Under the pieces are notes generated by a model. It searched no databases. It worked only from the letters and a program-made list of their open reading frames with translations, and was not told the origin of the DNA. Below, in pieces: positions 42,059 through 53,105 of a stretch of 64,000 nucleotides of DNA. The position numbers and the translations under genes were made by a program. How positions within the stretch are numbered: the stretch's first letter is position 1; every line of letters begins with the position of its first letter. Source of the stretch: Mactra quadrangularis (lineage: Eukaryota; Mollusca; Bivalvia; Venerida; Mactridae); the NCBI GenBank assembly GCA_025267735.1, contig CM046311.1:27757399-27821398 (forward strand), written 5' to 3'.

Positions 42059-42672
42059 AGGATATATATAGAAAATGTTCTGTAATGGTTAAGTTTATGG
42101 GTTGTATATTATTCATGAAAGTGTAATACTATTATCATTATTTGATCTTGGTTAATGAGGTATAATCAAGGCTGATACATATTCAGCATAAAGTTGTTGC
42201 TATTTTTTCGTCTAACTTTCATCATTTGTATTGGACGATTTGCCAGGACTGAAGTTTCTCTTGGGAGTCATTTGGACCGCTTCAATGATTCTTACCAAGA
42301 AAAACATCAAGAAGTATACATTAGGTTTGTGTTGTAGTCGATAATTACCCTGAACCTGTATTACTTTTATGGAGATTGGTTAGACCAATGTACAGTACAC
42401 TTCTAAAGCATATATGAACACAATTCTCTTTTGGAGATATACCGTTTCAAATTTTTTTCATGCAAAAAATATAGTCAACTGAGCAAATTAAAAAAAAATT
42501 AATCAAATATCAACATTTATCTCCTTTTCCTTTGAAATACCGGGATTTATCGGTAAAATAAAAATTAAGATTCCATTGCTTTAAAACAATGAACACAAAT
42601 TTATTTTCATTGTTTTGAATGCATATCAAACTTAGAAATAAATAACGCCAGTTTTGAAGCATATAATATATA
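42059..42672. other. Non-coding, no element identified
   Basis: AT-rich spacer without supported features. Confidence 0.35.
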
Positions 42673-42802
42673 TTTCGGAGTAAGATCTATTTATTTTACT
42701 CGTGAGCTAAGGCTTTTATAATATCTCTTGTGACTACGTCACACGTGAAAAAATTGTTTCCTTAGCTCACTCGTGAAATAAAAATCGACCAAATACCGAA
42801 AT
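42673..42802. mobile_element. Palindromic MITE, ~40-bp arms
   Basis: TTTCGG near 42673 and CCGAAA near 42801 are the outer pair. The inner part TATTTTACTCGTGAGCTAAG pairs with CTTAGCTCACTCGTGAAATA. The loop contains TGTGACTACGTCACACGTGA, itself self-complementary (GTGAC/GTCAC). Confidence 0.75.
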
Positions 42803-43229
42803 AAACAAATATCCTCTATGTTTTTCGAACTGAATTTCGTAACTTAGTTTTAATCACAGTAAAATTACTTGCGGAAAGCATGATCATTTTTTTATCAAAC
42901 TTTCATGTGTACAAGAAGTTTTGGAAGACACGGTATATGTATAAGATATCTTTATTAATATGCATAGGGAATTCTACTTGTATTATTATCTATACGTTGT
43001 ATGGAACAGAATAGAACTGATAAAGCTTTTATCAAGTTTTACTATAGTCCGTTGTCCTGAGGTATATATAAATGGTGTAATTACAAAGAGAAAAGATCTT
43101 CCACTTGTTATGTCCTATAAAATTATATATCAATAAGGGACTTGCGTATTTTTTATATAAATCGAGTGGACTTAGTGCATGTTGATCTAAGACTGTTTCG
43201 CACACTATACGTTTCTGTATTTTTGATAC

Positions 43230-43495
43230 TGGGTTTACATGTAACGCCGTGTCGATACAATTTAGGTTATTTTACGACGACCAGCGCACCTAACATAGCC
43301 TTTCTGCTCCCTTGTCTATAACCAGTACTCACCCACCCTTCCACAAGGCCGACAACTTCTTCAATACGTTATTAATAGAGAATAAATAGTCATTATTGAA
43401 GAATTATTTAAGTAAGTGTATAACCGCCCCGGGTAGGATTCCGGTCACTAGATTCGAAATTCGATCGCGCTAACAACTGCGCTACAAACCCGGGT
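43230..43495 (-). mobile_element. Family A SINE, minus strand, with internal insertion
   Basis: On the minus strand it begins ACCCGGGTTTGTAGCGCAGT (A box) with a B-box-like GATTTCGAATCTAG. It continues GTTGTCGGCCTTGTGGAAGG, GGTGAGTACTGGTTATAGAC and TGCGCTGGTCGTCG, and ends ACACGGCGTTACATGTAAAC. About 60 bp of extra AT-rich DNA (about 43357-43417) separate the head from the body relative to other copies. Confidence 0.8.
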
Positions 43496-43851
43496 ACGTT
43501 TTGGTAACTGCACTACATTTGATTCATTTAATGTATGTAAATAATATTTTATTTATATTTTGGTCTCATGTCAATTTTCTCAAGCAATAATTATCGGTTG
43601 GGTATAGACGCGTGCTATTGCACGGTTCCATTCACAACTTCAAGGGGAGACTTCATGTACGATAACCTGCTGTGTCATGTTCAAAACCTCTTGCTGCCAC
43701 CTCTTTCAAACATTTTGGATTGTTTTATGCTTATACTCTTTAACTTAAATTTGTAAATATTTACTTTGAGAACAGGGGCTGCTTACAGGCCCCTTCTTTC
43801 CAAAATTTCTTTGTATGAGGGGATGCAGTTTATAATGACCATTAAAACCAT

Positions 43852-44289
43852 AGGTGCGTTCAACAATGCAAGTGCTCGAGCGAGCGCCTGCTTCGAGAAT
43901 TGTTAGGCTATTGAACGCCTGCAAGCGCTGTCTGTAAAACCCAAGATGGCGTCAAACAGCACATTATTGAAAAAAAGTGGGTGGGGAACTATGATTCTGC
44001 TGATTTTTGTCCCTGACATTTTTTCGCACATAATGAATCATTATGATACAATTTACTGTAACAAATAAATTATATCATATGCATTGTGTGGATATTTTAT
44101 GTGGAATTTGCGTCCCACTTTTCAGGGATAATTCTGAGATAAAAAAAAATTCAAGCCGCCATCATTGATATCTAAGCGAAACACCTCTCGAGCTGAATCC
44201 CGAGCGCTCGCTAGCACTCGCGCGGGCGCCCGCGTTCAGAACGAGAGCGCTCGATATCGCCCCGAGCGCTCGCATTGTTGAACGCACCT
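43852..44289. mobile_element. Inverted-repeat element with AGGTGCGTTCAACAATGC ends
   Basis: AGGTGCGTTCAACAATGC (43852-43869) is perfectly inverted at the right end (to 44289). Beyond the terminal 18 bp both sides contain GAGCGCTCG-type words, strongly so at the right (44200-44275). It is 438 bp and encodes nothing. The open frame at 44162-44395 on the minus strand overlaps its right part by chance. No convincing target duplication was seen, so the superfamily is open. Confidence 0.85.
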
Positions 44290-46239
44290 CAGGTGACATA
44301 GCAAAGCTATGATTAAAGCTTACACCTTTAATCCAGTCTTTATAGATAATTGTATTTATTTGGAATATTGAGTGATGATTCAACTGGTTTTGCAAGCCCG
44401 TGTAACAATTAAAATTTTATTTAGACGTAATCGATTATACCGAAGGCATATACAGTTTTGTAGACTGAATGTTTATATACCAATCCGCGAACTATTGTAA
44501 ACGTTTGATCTCAATCCATTCTCATTGGATAAAATTGTTCCATAATGAAACAATTTCATCAAATAGTTTACATTGATTTTATCAAAAGCCATCAATAATA
44601 GAAGCAAACTTCAGTGAAAGGAACACCAGCTGTTTCAAAGTATTGTAAATGTTGTCAGAATTCAAACAGCACTGAGTAAAATGAACTTAGAAATTTGGAT
44701 ATATTTGATTGGGTACTCCAAGTAGTGGGTTGTTCCAGCACTTTGTTTGTGCCAGATGTACCATGTTACCCTTTCCATGGAATGCGATAAGGTCACGATT
44801 ATTACTTTAAATTGATTGTAACATAATGAAATGTAACTCTTGAACCTCATTGTCTTTGTCGAAAATTATTATTAGCTTAATAGTTCAAGTGCATGTTGTA
44901 AATATTGGAACTCTTCTTTATTTTTGATACAGTCAAAAAGTGGCATAAAGTACAACAAAAAACAGCGCAAACGTATCGACTCGACTGTTTGGTCTTACTT
45001 ATATGTAGTGATTGCAATGGTAACCATAGAAAATTTGCAGGAAAGACACGATTCTTGACATCTACGTTAATTCTGTCTGTGATTGATAAATAAACTGGGT
45101 CTTATACATGTCGGATTTCAGCGAATCACGTCGTCTGAAACAATTTAACTCTCTTTTCAGAGCATGACTTATTCGTTGCGTCAGTGTGTAGCAGGAAATT
45201 TTCGATATAGCTAAAGCCAAACCGGCGAGTGTTTAGTAGAGTATTGATTTGACTACACTGTGTGTATATTCTACTATAGATGGGAAACGAGTATTACTAA
45301 AGTTTGCCCGGCAAGAACACATCATCCTGGTCTAGTATGTTTATTAGCGTGTGTTAACTGACTGGGATTATGGCGAAATTTAGTGCTTGTCACTGATTGG
45401 TTAATAAAAATAGATGTGCAAGAGTCCACTTCCGATTATGCGCAGTGCGTATATTGTATTGAATTATATATTGAATAGTGGAAATTCTTGACATTATCGA
45501 GTGGTTTTAAACTTTTAATGAATTATTTGTACTTAAATTTACATAATTGTGTTTAAAATGTGGACACTACTGGTTAAAACTCAATTTTAGACAAAGGTTT
45601 ATTTTTTCTCAGGCGGACGAATTTCTGAAACACCATACTACGCGAAAAACTGTGCTTTTATTGACTGCAGGAGACTATTTCTCGATTTTCGAACCACCAA
45701 TCTTATTAGTGTTGTCAGATGTACTTAAATATTGATAAACTTGGAAAAATGAACAACAATTGATGTTTCTTTGTAACACGATGAAACTGAAAATGGATAA
45801 AGGTGCCGGATGTAGAGGCTAGCTGGTCAGTGATACATTTGCCTTATATTATGATTTTTTTATAAACTTGTTGCATAATGTACATTTGTATGTTTTATGA
45901 TTGGGTGTCCAGTTCATTTTTATACATTTATTTTACAAAAATTTGGTTCACATGTGGATATTTTGAAAATTTTTGGAGTTATGTAATCAGGTTTATGCTT
46001 TCTCGATTTGGACAGTAATAAGGTTAATTGAAATAACTAGATCGGCAAGGGTTAGATATTATGTCTTGTCTTCGTAAGCTCTGAGTGGTGTAGAACGTAT
46101 CTTCATACTCTCATGTTTAGATTAATATAAACAAATATGAATTGTACATATTTTACTAATAAATTGAATTAATTATGATTATTTGCCTAGATAACTTTCT
46201 CTGCCCACCGGAAGCATATGCACATCTTGTTCCATTTTG
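44290..46239. other. Non-coding, no element identified
   Basis: About 1.95 kb of AT-rich DNA. Open frames at 44662, 44905 and 45547 have no motifs or splice context. No tandem arrays or strong hairpins were seen. Confidence 0.35.
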
Positions 46240-46248
46240 AATCAGGGG

Positions 46249-46522
46249 AACCCGGGTAAATAGCGCAGTTGGTAGCGCGCCGGGTTTTGGAATCTCGTGT
46301 CCCAAAGGGGGTGCGGGTACGAATCCTCCTCGGGGAGGTAATACCCTTCCATGAAAATTTGACAAAAATGTCCATTTTCCTCCATTGGAGACGTTTCCGG
46401 CCTTGTGGAAGGGTAGGTGAGTACTGGTTATAGACAAGGGTTCAGGAAAGCTAGGTTAGGTGCGCTGGACGCCGTAAAAAGACCTAAATTGTGTTGACAA
46501 GGCGTTAAAACCCAGTAAAAAA
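46249..46522 (+). mobile_element. Family A SINE, best-preserved plus-strand copy
   Basis: The head AACCCGGGTAAATAGCGCAG with TTGGTAGCGCGCC (A box) and GCGGGTACGAATCCTCCTCG (B box) is intact. The body is shared with 4881-5143. The tail GGCGTTAAAACCCAG is followed by an A-run. A candidate target duplication, AATCAGRGG, is at 46240-46248 and 46523-46531 with one mismatch. Overlapping minus-strand open frames (46156-46437 and others) are translations of the SINE. Confidence 0.88.
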
Positions 46523-46659
46523 AATCAGAGGACGCCGAAAATTGTGCGCGGTACTAATTATTCATTCCTGTATTGAGAAAAGTGTCCACTTCTCTTAGAA
46601 AACATCTTGGAGTTGAATACAATGTTAAAGATTTTGAGGAGATTTCTGCCTATAGATAA

Positions 46660-46790
46660 CCGTTCATTGATGTTTGATTTTTGGCTACAATCTTGCTGCT
46701 TCGATTCAATGAACGATCGGCGCGATATGACCTTTCTGTGTTGGTGCGCCGTAAAACCCAAACAAACAAACAAACAAACAAACAAATGAA
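46660..46790 (+). mobile_element. SINE 3' fragment with (CAAA)n tail
   Basis: GGCGCGATATGACCTTTCTG, TGTTGGTGCGCCGTAAAACC and then (CAAA)x6 at about 46763-46787 match the tail organisation of the SINEs here (GGCGTTAAACCCAA plus A-rich repeat). CGTTCATTGAT near 46660 and ATTCAATGAACG near 46705 form a short inverted pair. No tRNA head was recognised. Confidence 0.6.
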
Positions 46791-46919
46791 CGACATTTTG
46801 TCTGCATAATTATTTATAGCCGATCAATTTCATTTGGTTTCTACCACTGAAATAATACAAACATTGACTAAAAATGTGTTCCTTTTTGTTTCACTTGCAT
46901 ACATTAAATATATAAAGAC

Positions 46920-47100
46920 TAGTTTCGCTATAAAATGACCACCTTGGTTATTTCAAAATCATGCGATTTTAAAGATTTTAGAAATCCCACATGTTTAATT
47001 TGTGACGAAAAATCCTAGGTTAAATTCTATCATTTAAACCATTCCAATATCAAGACAAATGATTGCAATGGTCCTAAAAGTGGAACTTTAATTATCTGGT
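46920..47100 (+). repeat. Dispersed repeat G, copy 2
   Basis: TGACCACCTTGGTTATTTCA, AAATCATGCGATTTTAAAGA and the later AAACCATTC-CAATATCAAGAC and ATGGTCCTAAAAGTGGAAC align with 55710-55870 and, more weakly, with 17515-17680. Confidence 0.5.
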
Positions 47101-47317
47101 GTTTCTTATTAAAAACATAGCTCCGTCTTGAAAGTTATAGGAATTATTTCCACAGGGCATCTGGGAAAGAAAGACGTAGTACCGTTTTACCTAGTTTTGC
47201 TGATCAGTACAGGCTTCTTTCAACTGAAAATCGGAAAGTCTGTTTATTTGTATAGTAATTCAGATGTTTGTCATTGTAGTTTCCAGTAAGTACGTTGTAA
47301 TAACGGCCCGCATCTTA

Positions 47318-47400
47318 CATACATCCAAGAAAGCTAGATTATGTGAGATGGCCGTAAAATAATTATAGTTCGTGTTAATTTGATGTTAAACCCAAAACGT
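47318..47400 (+). mobile_element. SINE 3' tail fragment
   Basis: CCAAGAAAGCTAGATTATGT, GGCCGTAAAATAATTATAG and GTTAATTTGATGTTAAACCC match the 3' third of family A SINEs (CCAGGAAAGCTAGGTTAGGT ... GGCGTTAAACCC). The head and body are absent. Confidence 0.65.
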
Positions 47401-47891
47401 ACACATACCCACTAACTTTCACACAATGCATCAGCATCTTCTTTGGAGAAAAAAATGGCATTCGATATTATTGTCGAATATCAAGAAAAACATCGAGATG
47501 TTGCATCTGGGAATCAGACCCTGATCATCGAATTCAAATATGTTATATTCATCACATAACTATGAAGGTAGCCCAATAATTATTTGACCGGAAAAAAATA
47601 TTACGCTATTACTGCTAAAGTATGTAGCTTTAATTTTGAAATATATAGTTTTTTTAATGATTTCACATTTTTTTGACGACTTTATGAAGAAATTGTTTAG
47701 AATTGTATCAGAGATTTAATTGATCTTTGTGAATAATAAAACGTCATACAACAAAAAATGTAACTACAATGTATAAATAAATCCTCAGAAATTACTCGTT
47801 GTAAACTCGGAGTAGACAATTTGATCTTTTAAAATCATTCTTTACTTTAAATTTTAGATATATATCACCATACATAAATTTATATAGTTAC
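47401..47891. other. Non-coding, no element identified
   Basis: AT-rich spacer. TCGATATTATTGTCGAATAT at 47462-47481 is a short hairpin. No larger feature was seen. Confidence 0.35.
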
Positions 47892-48005
47892 TTTAATGTT
47901 GTGCTCAACATAGAGGCGACCAACACGGTTCCGAGACTAATACACTATGTATACCAATAATGTTTTACTCGGAACTGTGCTAGCCCCCATTGTTCAACAT
48001 TTTAA
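47892..48005. mobile_element. Palindromic MITE, ~40-bp arms
   Basis: The left arm TAATGTTGTGCTCAACATAG ... CAACACGGTTCCGAG is mirrored by CTCGGAACTGTGCTAGCCCC ... TTCAACATTTTAAT. The arms are imperfect but alignable over about 40 bp. Confidence 0.65.
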
Positions 48006-48854
48006 TGCTCTTTTTTAGGAAGCAATCATTTCACTGTTCCAAAGTTTACTTTTTTATCGTAAATTACCCCTTAATATTTTAATGTAGTTTTCGTTTCGAA
48101 AGGTAAAGCATTTCTTCAAATGTCAAATTAAAAACGGTTAGTTAGGACATGTTTAACCTTCGATTCCAAGCAAAAGCTATTTTTCGAAAGTAATATTTGG
48201 AAAAAAATCGTGTACATTTAATGTCCTTTTTTCTTGGTTTTATTTGACGATTCATGCTCGTATACATGTAATGTTTTTCATAGAATTTTCATGCGTCAAT
48301 ATCTGACAGCTCAACTTTCACTCTTTCAATATTGTCTTTTTTACCAGTTGCATGAATGGCATATTTTTCCTCAAGAGACTTGTATGTATATTTTTTCTAC
48401 AGTGAATATTGATTTGATATACATTTCACCATGTATTAGATTTACTGTTAATACGGAGGATATCTGAGTAAGTATGTAAAACGTTTTCGAGAGAGTGAAA
48501 ATATTTTCTCGATGGCGGTTTTAAGCATATTACACTATAGTACTGTCTTTTTCATATAATCCCTCTATATACTCGTAAATATTTTTTGGAAGAAACGGGC
48601 CCTCTATGATTTCCCTTAACATATGGTTACATAGTAAAAATTCGACAACCAAACTACTATTTCTTGCTGTTACACTTGCTCTTGCAAAAGTTCACCTTGT
48701 CATCCAAAAAAGCGACAAAACTAGAGCATTCCAAAATTCTCAATAGCTTAAAGTGGCAAATATGTCCATTTTGGACAAGTAAAACAAGTAATTAATTAAG
48801 ATCATAAAGAGCCGAGAATGATGGTAGGGTGTATCTGAAAAGATGCTACAGTAC
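48006..48854. other. Non-coding, no element identified
   Basis: AT-rich. The plus-strand open frame at 48234-48467 has no recognisable motif and no splice context; not called. Confidence 0.35.
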
Positions 48855-48950
48855 ATTAGACCATATTGGTTATTGCAAAAACCATGCGATTTTTACTGCG
48901 TTTAGTGCCTAATGCTTAATTTGAAAAACTACTTAAAAATGTTTTGACAA
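48855..48950 (+). repeat. Dispersed repeat G, copy 3 (short)
   Basis: TTGGTTATTGCAAAAACCAT, GCGATTTTTACTGCGTTTAG and TGCCTAATGCTTAATTTG align with the start of the other G copies. It leads directly into the 26-bp array. Confidence 0.5.
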
Positions 48951-49130
48951 ATGACTGAAAACTGTTTTGACGAAAAGCTGAAAAAAATCTGTTTTGACAT
49001 AAGGCTAAAAACTGTTTTGACAGAAGGCTGAAAAACCTGTTTTGACAAAAAGCTAAAGAACTGTTTTGGCAAAAAGCTAATGAACTGTTTTGGCAAAAAG
49101 CTGAAAAAACTATTTTGACAAAAGGCGTTA
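48938..49130 (+). repeat. Short tandem array, CTGTTTTGACAAAAAGCTGAA type
   Basis: About eight imperfect copies of a 24-27 bp unit, CTGTTTTGAC-AAAAGCTGAAA. Variants include TTTTGGC and CTAAAGAA. Units differ by short A-run length changes. Confidence 0.88.
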
Positions 49131-49509
49131 TATCTCTACTAATATTGCTTACAAAAATGCGATGCTATGATAATTCTGGTTCCGGGTTTCTCTTCTTATA
49201 AGTATGTGCTAAACTTGTCTGCTCTCTCAGACATGCATTGATGAATTCTAACAGGCTCGATTATTTGACTTGCTGAATGATAGTTAATGGCCAGTATAGT
49301 TTGACATATGATGCAAATATATTGGTTAAATCATTTTAACATTCTCTGCATTGACGTAGAGTCTCGCTTCTGACGTAGATTTGAAGGACAAGCCTGCAGC
49401 TCGTATATTCAAATTCACGTGAAGCACGAAACTGATATTACACACGTCATATGAATTGCGTGGTGTCAATGTGAATGTATTTTCTATATTTATAGCTTCA
49501 TTATATAGA
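49131..49509. other. Non-coding, no element identified
   Basis: AT-rich spacer without a supported feature. Confidence 0.35.
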
Positions 49510-49641
49510 TATCACATCCTACAGAGGGTGATAGAACGGAATGTTCACCATTGACAAGTAATGTTTACCTCGGCTCAAGCCTTGGTTGTCATTACTTGTC
49601 TGGTGAACATTCCGTTCTATAACCCTCTGTCGGATGTGATA
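49510..49641. mobile_element. Palindromic MITE, ~53-bp arms
   Basis: TATCACATCCTACAGAGGGT, GATAGAACGGAATGTTCACC and GACAAGTAATG at the left are mirrored at 49591-49641 with two substitutions and a two-base gap. The loop is about 30 bp (GTTTACCTCGGCTCAAGCCT). Confidence 0.88.
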
Positions 49642-49679
49642 TTTATTTTATCCTACCGTTAACTGATCTTTTAGGAGGA

Positions 49680-49743
49680 TCACATGACTGACTAATAAAT
49701 CTAGGTTTATCTGTCAATGAAGCTTTATTAGTCAGTCACGTGA
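49680..49743. repeat. Hairpin with 20-bp arms
   Basis: TCACATGACTGACTAATAAA and TTTATTAGTCAGTCACGTGA are inverted copies with one mismatch. The hairpin lies 40 bp after the previous palindrome, and the two may belong to one composite element. Confidence 0.8.
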
Positions 49744-50616
49744 CTTCATATGACGGACTAGTCTCTACATAATTGGCTTCAAAAGCGGCAACGTTAGTAT
49801 TATTTTCGCATTACGTTAACAATGAAATAGAATTAAAAAAATAGTCTTATACAGAATTTTACAAATAATTTCATTACAAGTCTTTAAATCACTTAATTCA
49901 CCATTGAAAGTCAACAAAGATCTGAAAAATAGTACGTTGTCATTAACGCTGTGCCTATCTGCCAAAGCTTCGTTGAATTCCATTCTGTGTTTAATTTGTC
50001 GAATGCCCAGCCATTATACAGTTAATACAAAGGTTGACTTGTTTTAAACTCCAAGCCAAGCAATGAATAAATTATATATAATGAAACCGGCTTTCAAAAA
50101 TTATCATCAACGTTCTTCGACTTCGCCATTTTCGGAAAATCAATGATGTCCACATTCTTTCATTGTGTGTGTTTCCCTATATTATCAATGTCAAGTTTGC
50201 ATTTTAAATAGCAACTTGTACTTTACAGTTGCCTGATAATATCGATTAAATCCATAAATAACAAAAATTAATATGTTAAACGATAAATCCTACAAACGCA
50301 TCGACTCGTATACGACCGCCATTTTGACAACAAACTACATAACCGGGATTACGTCATTCGTCCTCGGGAAAAATCGCATGTGATTTATTCGTCCATAAAT
50401 AAATATTTTTTTGTTTATTTAAAAAATCGAATTATTTTTTGTTATTGTTCATTCGTTTTTATAATATTGCTGTAAGTTAATTATTTTAGTCAATCGTCGG
50501 GATTATTTCTTGACACGCAAAAACTTATTCACTGCGCATTTCATTCGGCCTCTGAAATTTTAAGCATGTTGAACGCAAAATTTTCGCATTTTAAATTGGA
50601 TCTATAAGATCGACTA
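49744..50616. other. Non-coding, no element identified
   Basis: AT-rich spacer; no supported gene or repeat. Confidence 0.35.
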
Positions 50617-50779
50617 GGATAAATAGAATAATAGGTAAGTATCAATCTGTACTGAGTTTATCCGGCTCATCTCCAAAAGGATTATTCGACTCCGGCAAGC
50701 CTCGCCGAATAAACCTTTCTCTAACTTGCCGGATAAAAGTTCAGATTGACACTAACCTAATATTCCCTATTTATTATAC
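50617..50779. mobile_element. Palindromic MITE with nested hairpin
   Basis: Outer arms: GGATAAATAGAATAATAGGT, CAATCTGTACTGAGTTTATC and CGGC at the left; GCCGGATAAAAGTTCAGATT, TATTCCCTATTTATTATACC at the right. Inside, AAAGGATTATTCG pairs with CGAATAAACCTTT around a CCGGCAAGCCTCGCC core, so the whole can fold as a long hairpin. Confidence 0.8.
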
Positions 50780-51269
50780 CGAACAGCAAAAAATCAGTAA
50801 TTGTTAACAATTAAATAGGTTCAAACAATTTCTTTTACCTGTTTTATTTGCTTCTGAACTTGAAAACATTCAGCACCGTTTAAGTTACACTCTCCTCGCA
50901 GCTCAGTGAACACATTACATTCAATTCACCCGCTGCCTTAAAACGTGTCAATTTCTGATATTGACCTTTACTATGAACCTTTGAACGACCAATGAAAGTT
51001 TACCAAATTTCAATTTAGCTGAACACTTTATACGCATTTTCATTGGTTGTAACGATCATCTGACAAAGTAAACGGGTAAACAACGCCTTATATGGTATGA
51101 TCATACTAGTGACGAATGCAACCGCGTGTGACGTCATTTATACCGTGGCTACATTTTGTATTGCAGTTAAATAAGTTGTATTAACAGTTAATAGATCTGA
51201 GATACACGTTTAAAATGATCAATGTTTACCTTTATTTTTGTTAAGCTTCCATTGTCTAACTATTGTAAA
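50780..51269. other. Non-coding, no element identified
   Basis: No supported feature. Confidence 0.35.
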
Positions 51270-51345
51270 ACTGTCCAACATCTCAATCTGATTAAAACCC
51301 GATCTAAAATTTTACACTCGCATTCTCGCAATATCTTTGCATTTC
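51270..51345 (-). repeat. Dispersed repeat K, copy 1
   Basis: AATCTGATTAAAACCCGATC, TAAAATTTTACACTCGCATT and CTCGC match 57930-57995 in inverted orientation (GCGAGTATGCGAGCGGTAAA, ATTGTAGATCGGGTTTTAAT). Only this core is clearly shared. Confidence 0.6.
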
Positions 51346-52039
51346 GATAATTTGAAAGTATAGGCGTGAGTTATTATTGCATCTGTTTTTTAAACGTTTA
51401 TTTGTCTCTGTCTTAAAATAGAAATATCAGTTTGAACATAGTATTTTAGCAGAGGTAGAAAGTCAACGAGTGAATCTTTCGAACCGATGCATTGGAGAGT
51501 ACGTTTAAATTTGTCGTTTGCTGAAAAGCAAACGTCTGTGCAAGGGGATAATTCAAATTAAATGGCTAAAACTCAGGTCCCGATATTCAGCAAACTCCAA
51601 CGCAGTGATCTCTTATGGCTTTAATCGGGCAGATAGGTGATGTCAAGCGGTCCGATAGATAATGTCAAGAAGGTGACATTACTGATTGTCTTCCGGTGAC
51701 GTCACATTTGGCTATATAGTACATAAATCACATCATTTGGAACTACATCACGTAAGGTGTAATAATATCAAATGTAACACAGCCTATTGACTGCGAAGAA
51801 AATATACCTTTGTGTATTTAAAACGCCTCTGATTAACAACATTTTTTAATAAATGCAAGTAATTCTTAAATGTGTTTTTCATAGACACACTAATAGACGT
51901 ACTAATATTAATATGTCTATGGTGTTTATGTTATTTTTTTGATTTTATAGTATACGTAGATCGAAACGGAAAGTAGAATTTGGTTGTCAATGAAAAATGT
52001 ATATTTTATAAATAAACTTATAATTAGATTATTTTTATT
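51346..52039. other. Non-coding, no element identified
   Basis: AT-rich. GGTGACGTCACATTTGGC at 51694-51711 is a CRE-like palindrome with no context. No gene was seen. Confidence 0.35.
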
Positions 52040-52128
52040 TTGGTTGGGGTTAACCTGTAGCAACAGTTGGATAGGTTATATAACGATGGTCAGTCAAGTG
52101 ACTCACCGTTCCTGGAAAGACTAACTAT
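52040..52128 (-). mobile_element. Family B SINE 3' fragment
   Basis: TTGGTTGGGGTTAACCTGTA, ATAGGTTATATAACGATGGT and CAGTCAAGTGACTCACCGTT correspond to the reversed 3' part of the full copy at 16724-17044 (GGGTTTAACGCCGTAGCAAC, TAGGTCATATAACGGCGGTC). The head is missing. Confidence 0.7.
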
Positions 52129-52760
52129 TTAATATTTGATGATATTGAATAGTTGAACATTGTATTATTCTTCAAAAATATTCTGTCTATTTAATGTTGT
52201 AGGTTCTCTACATATATATAATAATGTATGTATTTTGGCTATGCCGTACCGTGCTACGATGTAATCGGCCAAAGTTTAAACTTAGCAGATAGCTAATAAA
52301 TTCTGTAGATGTACATTGTTAAACACTTTTAAAACCTTATACAGTCAATAGAAATGATTAAACTGTACTAATCTTGGATGACCACTTCACCATTTATCAC
52401 CCACTCAAATCAATTGTTCAGTATTCCTGGTCTCTTGTTCAGACATATCTATATTCAGTAGTTCCTTAGAACTCTTGAGATCTATTTGAATGACTGGAAT
52501 CATCCAACCGTGAAATTCTAGTCACGTGATCAACATTCATCTGTCAAACGCACTGTTGACCAATGACAAATGTAAGGCTTCCGTCGCTTTCTTCCTCGCG
52601 GTAAATTTGTCAGACCAATTTAATGTGAAATAATTGTTTATTGCCTTCCTTTGTATTAGTCTTACTATCAGTATGATTATTGATGTCCTAAGTTAGTTGG
52701 AAGACTTATGGTAAATTCAGTTCTCACTTCACAACAAGTTACTTACTACCTTTAATATAC
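52129..52760. other. Non-coding, no element identified
   Basis: No supported feature. Confidence 0.35.
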
Positions 52761-53105
52761 CTGTCTAGCTAGCTAAGTCGATAGCATGGTAGTCTACCGA
52801 TCGAGAGTAGTGGTTTTGATTAGGGGAATACTTTAGTTTGGTCATGAAATCATTTCTTCGGTCACACCCCCCTCCTACTACGGATTTTAAATCATGTAGG
52901 GCAGTTGTCAGCTACTGTCGGAAATATGTGCCTAGTAACTAGTTAACAGCTAAATCTAAAGGTTTAGTCTTGAAATGAACGGTGAATAGGTTGACTGACC
53001 GCAGTGATATGACCATTCTCGTTCCCGGAGGCTTTCAAGATGCTCGATACGAGAATCTTGAAAACCTCTGGGTACGAGAATATATAATGACCTATACAAT
53101 GTATT
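52761..53105 (+). mobile_element. Family B SINE, interrupted by a palindrome
   Basis: The head CTGTCTAGCTAGCTAAGTCG is a decayed A box. The body (AAATCATGTAGGGCAGTTGT, AACAGCTAAATCTAAAGGTT) and the end (GACTGACCGCAGTGATATGA) follow family B. The sequence resumes after the inserted palindrome (53015-53086) with CCTATACAATGTATTACTAC, as in the full-length copy. Confidence 0.75.
53015..53086. mobile_element. Palindromic mini-element with target duplication, copy 2
   Basis: ATTCTCGTTCCCGGAGGCTT and TCAAGAT at the left pair with ATCTTGAAAACCTCTGGGTA and CGAGAAT at the right, around GCTCGATACGAG. It is flanked by ATGACC at 53009-53014 and at 53087-53092. Removing one ATGACC and the insert restores the SINE sequence order. 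A shorter related copy is at 24406-24460. Confidence 0.85.
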
